Assembly (NCBI GenBank): GCA_045545595.1
Contig: JAZQBG010000006.1
Span: forward strand, 1 to 11,698
Reading direction: 5' to 3'
Source: SIG205 sp045545595
Lineage (GTDB): Bacteria > Bacillota_I > Bacilli_A > RF39 > UBA660
DNA: 11,698 bases
A program made the translations under genes and the position numbers. Under the pieces are notes generated by a model. The model did not search any database. It was not told where the DNA came from and worked only from the letters and a program-made list of their open reading frames with translations. Every line of letters begins with the position of its first letter. Position 1 is the stretch's first letter. Below, in pieces: positions 1 to 5,971 of this stretch.

Positions 1-1
1 A

Positions 2-868
2 GTAGAGATAAATAATAAGAAGAAAATAAATATTGAGATACAAAATGCAGAAAAACATAACTTTACAGAGAGAGCAGAATTTTATTTATCTAGGATATAT
101 GTAGAAGATTTACAAAGAGGAGAAGACTATTCTGAGGTAAAGGAAGTATGTGGGATATTCTTTTTAAATTATGATGATAAAAATTATCCAAACTTCTTTT
201 CAGTGATACAGAGTTGTGATATAATTAACATGAAGTGTACTAGAAATTTAAAAACAATGATAATATATAATTTAAGTCGTATAGATGAAATAGATAAATA
301 TGGTTTTAGTGAAGAAGAAAAAAACATGTTAAGATTTATCAAAAGTAAAAATGAAGAGGAGTTGATTGATATGGCAGAAAAAAATATGACATTAAATGAA
401 GCTATGGAACAACTACGAAGGATCAATGCAGATGAAAAATTAAGACAAATGTTATTTTATGCAGAAGTGCAGAGATTAGATGAAAATACTAGAAAGAAGT
501 ATGAAAAAGAAAGAGAAGAAAATATTAAAAGGTTGGAAGACGATACTAGAAGATTAGAAAATAACGTTGAAAATCTTGAAAATAATATTGAATCACTTGA
601 AAATAATATTGAAGTACTTGAGAATAATGTTGAAGTACTTGAGAATAATGTTGAATCTTTAGAAAATAATAATAGAAAATTAGAGAATAGTAATAGAAAA
701 TTAGAGAATAGTAATAAAGAGCTAGAAAAAGAATTGGAAGAGCAAAAAGATAAGAATTCAAAGATTCAAACTCTAATTAATGCTTTACATCAAAATAACA
801 GTGTTGAAGAGATAGCTAAGATTACTAACTTAGAGATTAATTATATAAAAGATATTTTAAATTTATAA
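2..868 (+). CDS. Rpn-family PD-(D/E)XK nuclease/putative transposase, 5'-truncated
   Basis: The reading frame is open to the window edge, so the N-terminus is missing; the visible part is 288 residues. Residues 11-15 (IEIQN) match the ExQ-type catalytic strand of the PD-(D/E)XK nuclease family transposases (Rpn/YhgA-like). The stretch after it (RAEFYLSRIYVEDLQRGEDY, then a hydrophobic GIFFLNYD strand) is also typical of the family. The catalytic aspartate expected upstream lies outside the window. Residues about 185-250 form an Asn/Glu/Leu-rich heptad coiled coil. The last 30 residues (SVEEIAKITNLEINYIKDIL) look like the small helical C-terminal motif common in this family. Known members are DNA endonucleases linked to recombination and phage defence. 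No transposon ends are visible. An ATG at position 203 or 230 is unlikely to be the true start because homology begins upstream. Family call is firm; activity is inferred. Confidence 0.85.
   Translation, partial: VEINNKKKINIEIQNAEKHNFTERAEFYLSRIYVEDLQRGEDYSEVKEVCGIFFLNYDDKNYPNFFSVIQSCDIINMKCTRNLKTMIIYNLSRIDEIDKYGFSEEEKNMLRFIKSKNEEELIDMAEKNMTLNEAMEQLRRINADEKLRQMLFYAEVQRLDENTRKKYEKEREENIKRLEDDTRRLENNVENLENNIESLENNIEVLENNVEVLENNVESLENNNRKLENSNRKLENSNKELEKELEEQKDKNSKIQTLINALHQNNSVEEIAKITNLEINYIKDILNL
355..373 (+). promoter_or_regulatory. Strong internal ribosome binding site with in-frame ATG
   Basis: AGAGGAG at 355-361 is followed after 9 nt by ATG at 371-373, in the frame of the nuclease gene. 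Starting here would give a 165-residue C-terminal product (371-868) that lacks the nuclease core but keeps the coiled coil and C-terminal helices. The signal is seen in the sequence; its use is inferred. Confidence 0.45.
554..721 (+). repeat. 21-bp tandem repeat (8 units) encoding a heptad coiled coil
   Basis: Eight consecutive 21-bp units start at 554, 575, 596, 617, 638, 659, 680 and 701, each coding for one heptad of the form L-E-N-(N/S)-(V/I/N)-(E/R/K)-x. The units at 617 and 638 differ only in the last codon. The last three units switch to an N-R-K/N-K-E version. Leu at position a and Val/Ile/Asn at position e suggest a long parallel helix for oligomerisation. The array lies inside the nuclease gene and keeps its frame, so copy number can change without a frameshift. 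Confidence 0.9.
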
Positions 869-874
869 TGAATC

Positions 875-903
875 TTGAAATTAATTAACATCTATATTAT
901 ACT
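875..903 (+). promoter_or_regulatory. Sigma-A-type promoter of the lone pseudopilin gene
   Basis: TTGAAA (875-880) is followed by a 17-bp spacer and TATACT (898-903). Transcription would begin near 910, leaving a leader of about 18 nt that contains the ribosome binding site TAGGTG (917-922). The 19 nt starting at the -10 box resemble the Tad operon promoter. Confidence 0.7.
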
Positions 904-927
904 TATTATAGTAAAGTAGGTGAAACA

Positions 928-1380
928 ATGAATAAAAGGGGATATCTATTAAGTGAATTAATAATAAGTTTTGCACTATCGTTTATAATTTTAATAACAA
1001 TTTTTAATACTACTATAAATTTAAATCAGAAATTAAGTGACTTGTTCGTTGAAAATAAAGCGGCTTCACAACAATTTGTATTTAACAGAAAAATAGGAAA
1101 TGATTTCACTACTAAAACAGTTGATAGTATGGTATTGTCTGATAAAACCTGTACTATTAAATTTACTGATAATACTGAAAGAGTGTTGAGTGTATCCACA
1201 GATTCTATTACATATAATAATGAACAAATCGATATTCCAGATAAAATGAAAATAAGTGATACTATTACTTGTGAAATTAAAAATGGTATTGCAAAAGTTA
1301 AAGTTCCGATCAAATACTCAAGACAAGCTAAAGATTATGGAATAGAATTATATAATTTAAGTTCTAGTTTTACATACTAA
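928..1380 (+). CDS. Type IV pilin-like protein (pseudopilin)
   Basis: A 150-residue protein with a short basic leader (MNKRG) followed directly by a hydrophobic helix. The prepilin peptidase motif is clear: cleavage would fall after Gly5, giving a mature protein that begins YLLSE with Glu at +5, the residue that contacts the neighbouring subunit's N-terminus in type IV pilins. The helix runs to about residue 30. The remaining about 110 residues are a polar, beta-rich head with two cysteines (in CTIKF and CEIKN) that could form a disulfide. Length and layout resemble minor pseudopilins (GspH/GspJ or ComGF-like); no subclass can be fixed. ATG 928 is preceded by TAGGTG at good spacing. It is a single-gene unit with its own promoter and terminator, and a prepilin peptidase able to process it lies about 2.2 kb downstream. 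Confidence 0.8.
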   Translation: MNKRGYLLSELIISFALSFIILITIFNTTINLNQKLSDLFVENKAASQQFVFNRKIGNDFTTKTVDSMVLSDKTCTIKFTDNTERVLSVSTDSITYNNEQIDIPDKMKISDTITCEIKNGIAKVKVPIKYSRQAKDYGIELYNLSSSFTY

Positions 1381-1409
1381 AAAATAATATTCTTTTTGAA
1401 TATTATTTT
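1381..1409. terminator. Bidirectional intrinsic terminator between convergent genes
   Basis: A 12-bp perfect stem (1381-1392 with 1398-1409, AAAATAATATTC paired with its complement) closes a TTTTT loop. The A-rich 5' side and T-rich 3' side supply a U-tract on either strand. It sits between the plus-strand pseudopilin stop and the minus-strand YqfQ-like stop. The stem is almost all A/T, so it is weak in GC terms but well placed. Confidence 0.7.
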
Positions 1410-1754
1410 TTATACAAAAAAGTTAGGCCCTTCATCATAATAGCTGTTATAAATTGACTGATTTACAGAATCATAATTGCTTGTTGAACTAACCGAATCT
1501 TTAGAATTTGCTGAATTACTTTTGTTAACAGTTTTCTTTGGTTTATTGTCATCTTTATTAATCTCATTTACCACTCGAAACATAGTTCTCATATTACTAA
1601 AAATTGGTTTTATTTGATAAAAAGCTGGGATAGCTTGATTGACGATACCTAACATTTTTTGAGCGTTAGATAAAAGACTTGACCAATTGATTCCAGTTTT
1701 TGTTGCCGCACTTATTCCATATGCACCATATGGAGAAATTCCTCTTCCGAACAT
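1410..1754 (-). CDS. Probable YqfQ/VrrA-like protein (small, possible spore-associated)
   Basis: A 114-residue protein. The N-terminus is Gly/Tyr/Ala-rich (GRGISPYGAYGIS). It is followed by a core with the pattern LLSNAQKMLGIVNQAIPAFYQIKPIFSNMRTMFRV, which resembles the YqfQ/VrrA family core (a LxNAQK helix, a P-rich hinge, then K-P-x-x-x-N-x). The C-terminal 45 residues are Asn/Ser/Lys-rich and likely disordered, as in that family. There is no signal peptide. ATG at 1754-1752 has a strong Shine-Dalgarno (AAGGGGG in the 1761-1767 region, minus strand). It converges on the pseudopilin gene and diverges from the PilC-type gene, so it is probably unrelated to the pilus. YqfQ relatives are annotated as spore proteins in Bacillus; a similar role here is inferred from resemblance only. 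Confidence 0.55.
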   Translation of the reverse strand: MFGRGISPYGAYGISAATKTGINWSSLLSNAQKMLGIVNQAIPAFYQIKPIFSNMRTMFRVVNEINKDDNKPKKTVNKSNSANSKDSVSSTSNYDSVNQSIYNSYYDEGPNFFV

Positions 1755-1772
1755 TTTAATCCCCCTTACAAC

Positions 1773-1780
1773 ATTATATG
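1773..1780 (-). promoter_or_regulatory. Candidate promoter of the YqfQ-like gene
   Basis: On the minus strand this reads CATATAAT(G), containing a TATAAT box. No good sigma-A -35 element sits 16-18 bp upstream. The CATATAAT form is one base from the SigE -10 consensus CATACAAT, which would suit a sporulation gene, but the -35 match is poor. The box lies very close to the ribosome binding site. Confidence 0.3.
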
Positions 1781-1815
1781 TTTTACATTTTTTTCTGATA
1801 CTTTAATAAAAAATA

Positions 1816-1844
1816 TTTCAAAAAAAAAATAACTATGTTATACT
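1816..1844 (+). promoter_or_regulatory. Extended -10 promoter for the PilC-type gene and prepilin peptidase
   Basis: TGtTATACT (1836-1844) is an extended -10 box. The -35 hexamer TTTCAA (1816-1821, spacer 17) is weak, which is usual with a TGn extension. A perfect 12-bp palindrome TATACTAGTATA (1839-1850) covers the -10 and could be an operator. The leader carries AGGAGAGGGG before ATG 1880. Confidence 0.6.
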
Positions 1845-1879
1845 AGTATATATGAATAGAATAGGAGAGGGGCTTACAT

Positions 1880-3595
1880 ATGAAGAGTGTTATTTTAATA
1901 TTGTCAAAATTTTATAGATTTATTGCCTCATTATTTAAACTTCTATTTGTAGGAATATGTACTATATTTTATTTTTTCTATAGTATTTTCTTACACTTTT
2001 TTATTGGATTATCAACAATTATAAAACTTATTTTTGGATGGCCTGTTAAGATTTTTGGTAAAAATAATAGTAAAAAACAAGAAAAATTACAACTTCAACA
2101 AGAATTCCAAAAATCGTTTGAAGAAGAACTTAGAGAAGCAAAATTATATAAAGAAAAACAGAACAATAATATTAATGCTGAATTGCAAAGAATACATAAT
2201 TTAGAGCTTAAGGAAGCTAATAAAAAGGCAAGGATAGACAATAAAATGGCTGAGAAAACCTCAATAATTAATAAATGGAATAATAATACGATAGTTAAAA
2301 ATCACAACAATCATAAAGAAATGCAAAAAGAAGTGTTAATGATGAACTTTGAGGAAGACGATATCGCAAAAAGTGATAAAAAGCAAACATATATATATGA
2401 AGCTAAGGATAGAGATGGGAAATTTATAAAAGGTAAGTTTGACGCTTTCTCGAAGGTTGATGTTCACTCGTTTTTACTTAACGAGGGATATGAAGTATAT
2501 TCTATAAAAACATCTGCATGGATAAATTTCTTATACGGTAGTAGTACACTTTCAGCTGATAAATATTCTAAAAAAGAGTTGATATTCTTTTTAACACAAT
2601 TGTCTACATATTTGAAATCAGGAATTTCATTAATAGATTCTATAAGAATATTTGCTAAACAAGAAAGAAAAAGTGGCAAGCAAAAAATATTACAATCTAT
2701 TGTGTATGAACTTGTTATGGGAGAAGCTTTTTCTAGTGCTTTAGATAAACAGGGTAAGGCGTTCCCAAGACTTCTTGTAAATATGGTTAGAAGTGCAGAA
2801 ATGACTGGTGAATTACCTGAAACACTTGATGATATGGCGGATTACTATACAACATTAGAAAAGACAAGGAAACAAATGATAAGTGCGATGATGTACCCAT
2901 CAATAATTTTTATTATGTCAGTTGCGATTATGACATTTATTATGTTATTTGTAATACCTCAATTTGTTGACATTTACGCAGATATTGGTGCAGAAATACC
3001 ATGGATTACAGCACTAGTTATAAATATAAGTAACTTTTTAGGTGAATATTATTTGTTCATATTTGGCGGGCTTGCATTAGTTATAGGGTTATTTGTCTTG
3101 TTATACAAAAAGATAAAATTATTTAGAATGATAATGCAATATATAGCGATGCATGTACCAGTATTTGGTAAAATAATAATCTATAATGAAGTAACAACAT
3201 TTACTAAAACTTTTGCATCATTATTAAATCACAATGTATTTATAACTGACAGTATGGAAATACTTAGTAAAATAACTAATAATGAAGTATATAAAGCTAT
3301 TATATATGATACTATGACTAACTTATCAAAGGGTGAAAGTATCTCAGTAGCATTTAGTAATCATTGGGCTTTCCCAGTAGTGGCTTATGAAATGCTTCTT
3401 ACTGGTGAAAGAACTGGTGAATTAGGAACAATGATGAGTAAAGTAGCAGCATTTTATCAAGAACAACATTCTAATCTTGTTACACAAATGAAAAGCTTTA
3501 TTGAACCAATAATGATTGCATTTCTTGCATTCTTAGTTGGGGGATTATTACTTGCAGTTGTAGTACCAATGTTTAGTATGTATAGTCAAATTTAA
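1880..3595 (+). CDS. PilC/GspF-type platform protein with N-terminal membrane and coiled-coil extension
   Basis: A 571-residue protein; PilC/GspF proteins are usually about 400. From about residue 168 it is canonical: the motif YIYEAKDRDGKFIKG with a following GYEVYSI, then two T2SSF domains. The first (about 230-355) has LSTYLKSGISLIDSI, AEMTGELPETL and a membrane segment. The second (about 438-565) has FASLLNHNVFITDSM, GERTGELGTMM and a C-terminal membrane segment. A further membrane helix lies near 385-410. The repeated TGEL motif is typical of the family. Residues 1-60 are highly hydrophobic (one hairpin or two membrane helices), and residues 62-160 are a charged Lys/Glu/Gln coiled-coil region; neither belongs to the usual family layout. 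The protein would be the inner-membrane platform of a type IV pilus or type II secretion-like machine. No matching PilB/GspE ATPase lies beside it. ATG 1880 has a strong Shine-Dalgarno. It is probably co-transcribed with the peptidase gene, 15 nt downstream. Confidence 0.88.
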   Translation: MKSVILILSKFYRFIASLFKLLFVGICTIFYFFYSIFLHFFIGLSTIIKLIFGWPVKIFGKNNSKKQEKLQLQQEFQKSFEEELREAKLYKEKQNNNINAELQRIHNLELKEANKKARIDNKMAEKTSIINKWNNNTIVKNHNNHKEMQKEVLMMNFEEDDIAKSDKKQTYIYEAKDRDGKFIKGKFDAFSKVDVHSFLLNEGYEVYSIKTSAWINFLYGSSTLSADKYSKKELIFFLTQLSTYLKSGISLIDSIRIFAKQERKSGKQKILQSIVYELVMGEAFSSALDKQGKAFPRLLVNMVRSAEMTGELPETLDDMADYYTTLEKTRKQMISAMMYPSIIFIMSVAIMTFIMLFVIPQFVDIYADIGAEIPWITALVINISNFLGEYYLFIFGGLALVIGLFVLLYKKIKLFRMIMQYIAMHVPVFGKIIIYNEVTTFTKTFASLLNHNVFITDSMEILSKITNNEVYKAIIYDTMTNLSKGESISVAFSNHWAFPVVAYEMLLTGERTGELGTMMSKVAAFYQEQHSNLVTQMKSFIEPIMIAFLAFLVGGLLLAVVVPMFSMYSQI

Positions 3596-3596
3596 T

Positions 3597-3613
3597 AGGA
3601 GGTTTTGAAAATG
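3597..3613 (+). promoter_or_regulatory. Ribosome binding site that fixes the peptidase start
   Basis: AGGAGG (3597-3602) lies 8 nt before ATG 3611. An upstream in-frame TTG at 3605 is only 2 nt from the Shine-Dalgarno and is therefore not the likely start. Confidence 0.85.
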
Positions 3614-4375
3614 TTAGTAACAATAATTTTCTTTATATTCGGTTTAATTTTTGGTTCTTTCTTCCAAGTGGTAGGTCTTAGATTACCTAAAGGAGAATCA
3701 ATAATTAAACCTGCATCACATTGTACGAAATGTGATAAAAATTTAAAATGGTATGAACTGATTCCAGTATTATCTTACATAATACAGGGTGGTAAATGTA
3801 GGCATTGTAAAAATCATATATCAATTAAATATCCATTATACGAGATATTAACTGGTATATGTTTCGCACTTTGTTATGTTGTGTTTGGTTTTACAACAGA
3901 CATTATAATTCCACTAACACTAGTTTCAGCGCTTATAATAGTAATAATAAGTGATATAGAGTATATGGTAATACCAGATGAAGTATTATTCATTGGAACA
4001 GTAACAATTTTAATTGAAACAATTGTTTTAAATGGTTGGAATGCAGGATTACATGCATTTCTAGGTGGACTATTTGGATTTATATTAATGTATGTAATAA
4101 AATTACTAGGAGACTTTGCATTTAAAGCTGAATCACTTGGTGGTGGAGATATAAAATTGTTCTTTATGCTTGGTTTAGTTTTCAATTTTGATACTATCAT
4201 AGTAATACTTTTCCTTGCATCATTCTTCGCTCTACCATACGCAATAAGCTTAATGCTAATGAAAAAAGACAATATAGTTCCTTATGGACCATTTATAAGT
4301 TTAACTTCAATTGCCTTACTTTTGTTAAAACTTACTAATTTTTCACTTTTAGAGCTAATAAATTATCTAGTTTAA
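3611..4375 (+). CDS. pilD: Prepilin peptidase (PilD/ComC type, leader peptidase A24)
   Basis: A 254-residue polytopic membrane protease that cleaves and may N-methylate type IV prepilins. The N-terminal domain starts with a first helix carrying the GSFFQVVGLRLP motif (residues 15-26). A zinc-type double C-x2-C (C38, C41, C63, C66) marks the bifunctional form with the methyltransferase-like domain. The two catalytic aspartates of the A24 family are visible: D115 in SDIEYMVIPDE and D180 in GGGDIKL, 65 residues apart as expected. Several membrane helices fill the rest. The length is normal and no key residue is missing. It is the only prepilin peptidase in the window and should serve the lone pseudopilin and the two TadE-like proteins, all of which have the G|(Y/Q) cleavage motif. 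It follows the PilC-type gene by 15 nt, so the two form an operon. Confidence 0.95.
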   Translation: MLVTIIFFIFGLIFGSFFQVVGLRLPKGESIIKPASHCTKCDKNLKWYELIPVLSYIIQGGKCRHCKNHISIKYPLYEILTGICFALCYVVFGFTTDIIIPLTLVSALIIVIISDIEYMVIPDEVLFIGTVTILIETIVLNGWNAGLHAFLGGLFGFILMYVIKLLGDFAFKAESLGGGDIKLFFMLGLVFNFDTIIVILFLASFFALPYAISLMLMKKDNIVPYGPFISLTSIALLLLKLTNFSLLELINYLV

Positions 4376-4380
4376 ACTTT

Positions 4381-4406
4381 AATTTTATATAAAATTTTGT
4401 TATACT
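4381..4406 (+). promoter_or_regulatory. Extended -10 promoter of the Tad operon
   Basis: TGtTATACT (4398-4406) is a perfect extended -10 with no strong -35 (TTTAAT at 4378-4383, spacer 17). A perfect 16-nt palindrome of only A/T (AATTTTATATAAAATT, 4381-4396) lies in the spacer. It could be an operator or a weak end for the upstream transcript. The region from 4400 to 4418 matches the lone pseudopilin promoter at 17 of 19 positions. Confidence 0.65.
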
Positions 4407-4438
4407 TTTAATAGTAAAATAATAGGGGTGTGATAATT

Positions 4439-4786
4439 ATGAATAAAAAGGGGCAAGCATTAGTGGAATTCGTTATTGTCTTACCTATACTTATTATGTT
4501 ACTATTCGCAACAATAGATTTTGGTCTAATAATTTATAATAAAAGTAAGTTAGAAAGTAAACTTAACGATGTAGTTAATATGGTTAAAAATAATGAATCA
4601 GAAGAAGTAATAGAAAAATTTATAAATAAAGATGCTAGTAGAAAAACCACTTATAGGATAGTTAAAGATGAAGAATACACAACTGTTAAGTTATTTACAT
4701 CAGTGGAAATACTTACACCAGGATTAAATATTGTGTTGGATAATCCTTATAAGATTTCGGTAAGTAGGGTAATATATGATGAATAA
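4439..4786 (+). CDS. tadE: TadE-like pseudopilin
   Basis: A 115-residue protein with the TadE signature: MNKKG, then QALVEFVIVLPILIMLLFATIDFG. Cleavage after Gly5 would leave a mature protein starting QALVE, keeping Glu at +5. A single hydrophobic helix reaches about residue 31. The C-terminal 80 residues form a small soluble domain with alternating Lys/Glu and beta-prone stretches and no cysteines. TadE-like proteins are minor pilins of the tight-adherence pilus. ATG 4439 is preferred over GTG 4430 because the GTG lies inside the Shine-Dalgarno (AGGGGTG, 4423-4430) while the ATG sits 8 nt after it. It is the first gene of the operon and overlaps the next gene by 8-11 nt, which implies translational coupling. 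Confidence 0.85.
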   Translation: MNKKGQALVEFVIVLPILIMLLFATIDFGLIIYNKSKLESKLNDVVNMVKNNESEEVIEKFINKDASRKTTYRIVKDEEYTTVKLFTSVEILTPGLNIVLDNPYKISVSRVIYDE

Positions 4787-5159
4787 TAGAGGACAAACAT
4801 TAATAACGTTTATAGTTTTTCTACCATTGTTACTTATAATAATGGCTACAGTAATAGATATTAGTTTTATGTACTATGAAAAAAATAAGTTAGATAATTT
4901 AACCATGATGGTAACTGAATATGGAATAGATCACATAGAAGATGAGAATATAGAAGAAAAAATAAAAGAATTAATTATTGAAAATGATGATGAAATAAAA
5001 TCAAAACAAATAGAAACATCAGAAAATAAAATTACAATAACACTATCTAAATCTACTAAAAGCACATTTGGAAAAATAATTGGAATAGAAGAATATAAAA
5101 TAACTTCTAAATATATTGGAATAAATATAGATAATAAAAAAGAAATAAAAAAGGGTTAG
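4776..5159 (+). CDS. Second TadE/TadF-like pseudopilin without Glu at +5
   Basis: A 127-residue protein (126 if started at the adjacent ATG 4779). It repeats the TadE layout: a short basic leader ending NNRG, then QTLITFIVFLPLLLIIMATVIDISFMYY. The residue at +5 of the predicted mature protein is Thr, not Glu. The soluble part (about residues 35-127) is rich in Glu, Lys and Ile and predicted to be helix then strand. The start overlaps the end of the preceding gene; AGTAGGG (4763-4769) serves as Shine-Dalgarno. Loss of Glu5 is known for tip-type pseudopilins such as GspK, so a tip or initiating role is plausible but inferred. Alternatively it is simply a divergent TadF. Confidence 0.78.
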   Translation: MMNNRGQTLITFIVFLPLLLIIMATVIDISFMYYEKNKLDNLTMMVTEYGIDHIEDENIEEKIKELIIENDDEIKSKQIETSENKITITLSKSTKSTFGKIIGIEEYKITSKYIGINIDNKKEIKKG

Positions 5160-5170
5160 AAGGTGAGATA

Positions 5171-5971
5171 ATGCCTAGTATTAAAAAAGCGAAAACAATA
5201 TGTGTAACTTCTACAAAAGGTGGAGTTGGTAAAACAGTTATTACTCTTAATCTAGCAGCTACATATCAATTATTAGGTAAAAAAGTATTGATACTAGATT
5301 TAGATTTATATGGAGGAGGTATTGCCTTATCATTAAATCTAAAAAACAATAAAACAGTATATAACGTAGTAGATGATATGATGAATAATAGATTTACTCA
5401 TATTACTGATTATATTACTACATATAACGATAATATAGATGTAATATGTGGGCCAAAAGATCCACGTCAAGCACTTAAAATAGATGCAAAATATATAGAC
5501 TTACTACTATATAATGTAGAAAATAGATATGATATTGTACTAGTAGATACTACTCATATTCTTACTGAAGTAAACCTTACAATAATGGATAGATGTTACA
5601 ATAACTTGTTTGTAATAACTAATGACCCAATAGATTTAAAAAATACTAAATCAATAATCTCTATATTTAATGATAACGAAATTAATAATTATAAGATATT
5701 ATATAACAATTCTAGAGATACCGGTAAAGAATATTTCAGTATGTTTGACATTAAAACTGTAATTAAAGCAAATATTGATTATACAATAAGTCAAAATTTC
5801 TATATTAAAGAAATAGATAACTACACTTTAGAAGGTAAAATTTTATTACTTGATAAGAAAATACAAAGAACAAAAAGAAAAGATTTCAATAATTATAGAA
5901 ACATGGCTCTTGATTTAATCAAAGAAGAAGATAAGAAGGTGAAACGTGATGAAGAAGAAAACACTAACTGA
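5171..5971 (+). CDS. tadZ: TadZ/CpaE-like MinD/ParA ATPase, no receiver domain
   Basis: A 266-residue cytoplasmic ATPase of the MinD/ParA family. The deviant Walker A is TKGGVGKT at residues 15-22, with signature Lys16 and Lys21. The A' motif is LDLDLYGG (42-49, Asp43/Asp45). The Walker B region is DIVLVDTTH with Asp126. TadZ/CpaE proteins localise the Tad machine at the cell pole or envelope; the operon position before tadA supports this rather than MinD or ParA. Classical CpaE/TadZ carry an N-terminal receiver-like domain, but here the P-loop begins within 15 residues of the start, so that domain is absent. ATG 5171 follows AGGTGAG closely. The C-terminal end is highly charged (EEDKKVKRDEEENTN) and overlaps the start of tadA by 23 nt. 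It ends in TGA, which argues against a Mycoplasma-type code. Confidence 0.85.
   Translation: MPSIKKAKTICVTSTKGGVGKTVITLNLAATYQLLGKKVLILDLDLYGGGIALSLNLKNNKTVYNVVDDMMNNRFTHITDYITTYNDNIDVICGPKDPRQALKIDAKYIDLLLYNVENRYDIVLVDTTHILTEVNLTIMDRCYNNLFVITNDPIDLKNTKSIISIFNDNEINNYKILYNNSRDTGKEYFSMFDIKTVIKANIDYTISQNFYIKEIDNYTLEGKILLLDKKIQRTKRKDFNNYRNMALDLIKEEDKKVKRDEEENTN

Noticed and set aside
554..721. CRISPR-like array
   Set aside because: The units are contiguous 21-bp coding repeats with no spacers, and they keep the reading frame.
546..761. Minus-strand frame coding for a Tyr/Leu/Phe-rich repeat protein
   Set aside because: It is the reverse complement of the heptad array in the nuclease gene; the repeats explain the open frame and there is no ribosome binding site.
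1755..1879. Riboswitch or small RNA in the divergent intergenic region
   Set aside because: Only promoter boxes and A-runs are seen; there is no stable stem or known aptamer pattern.
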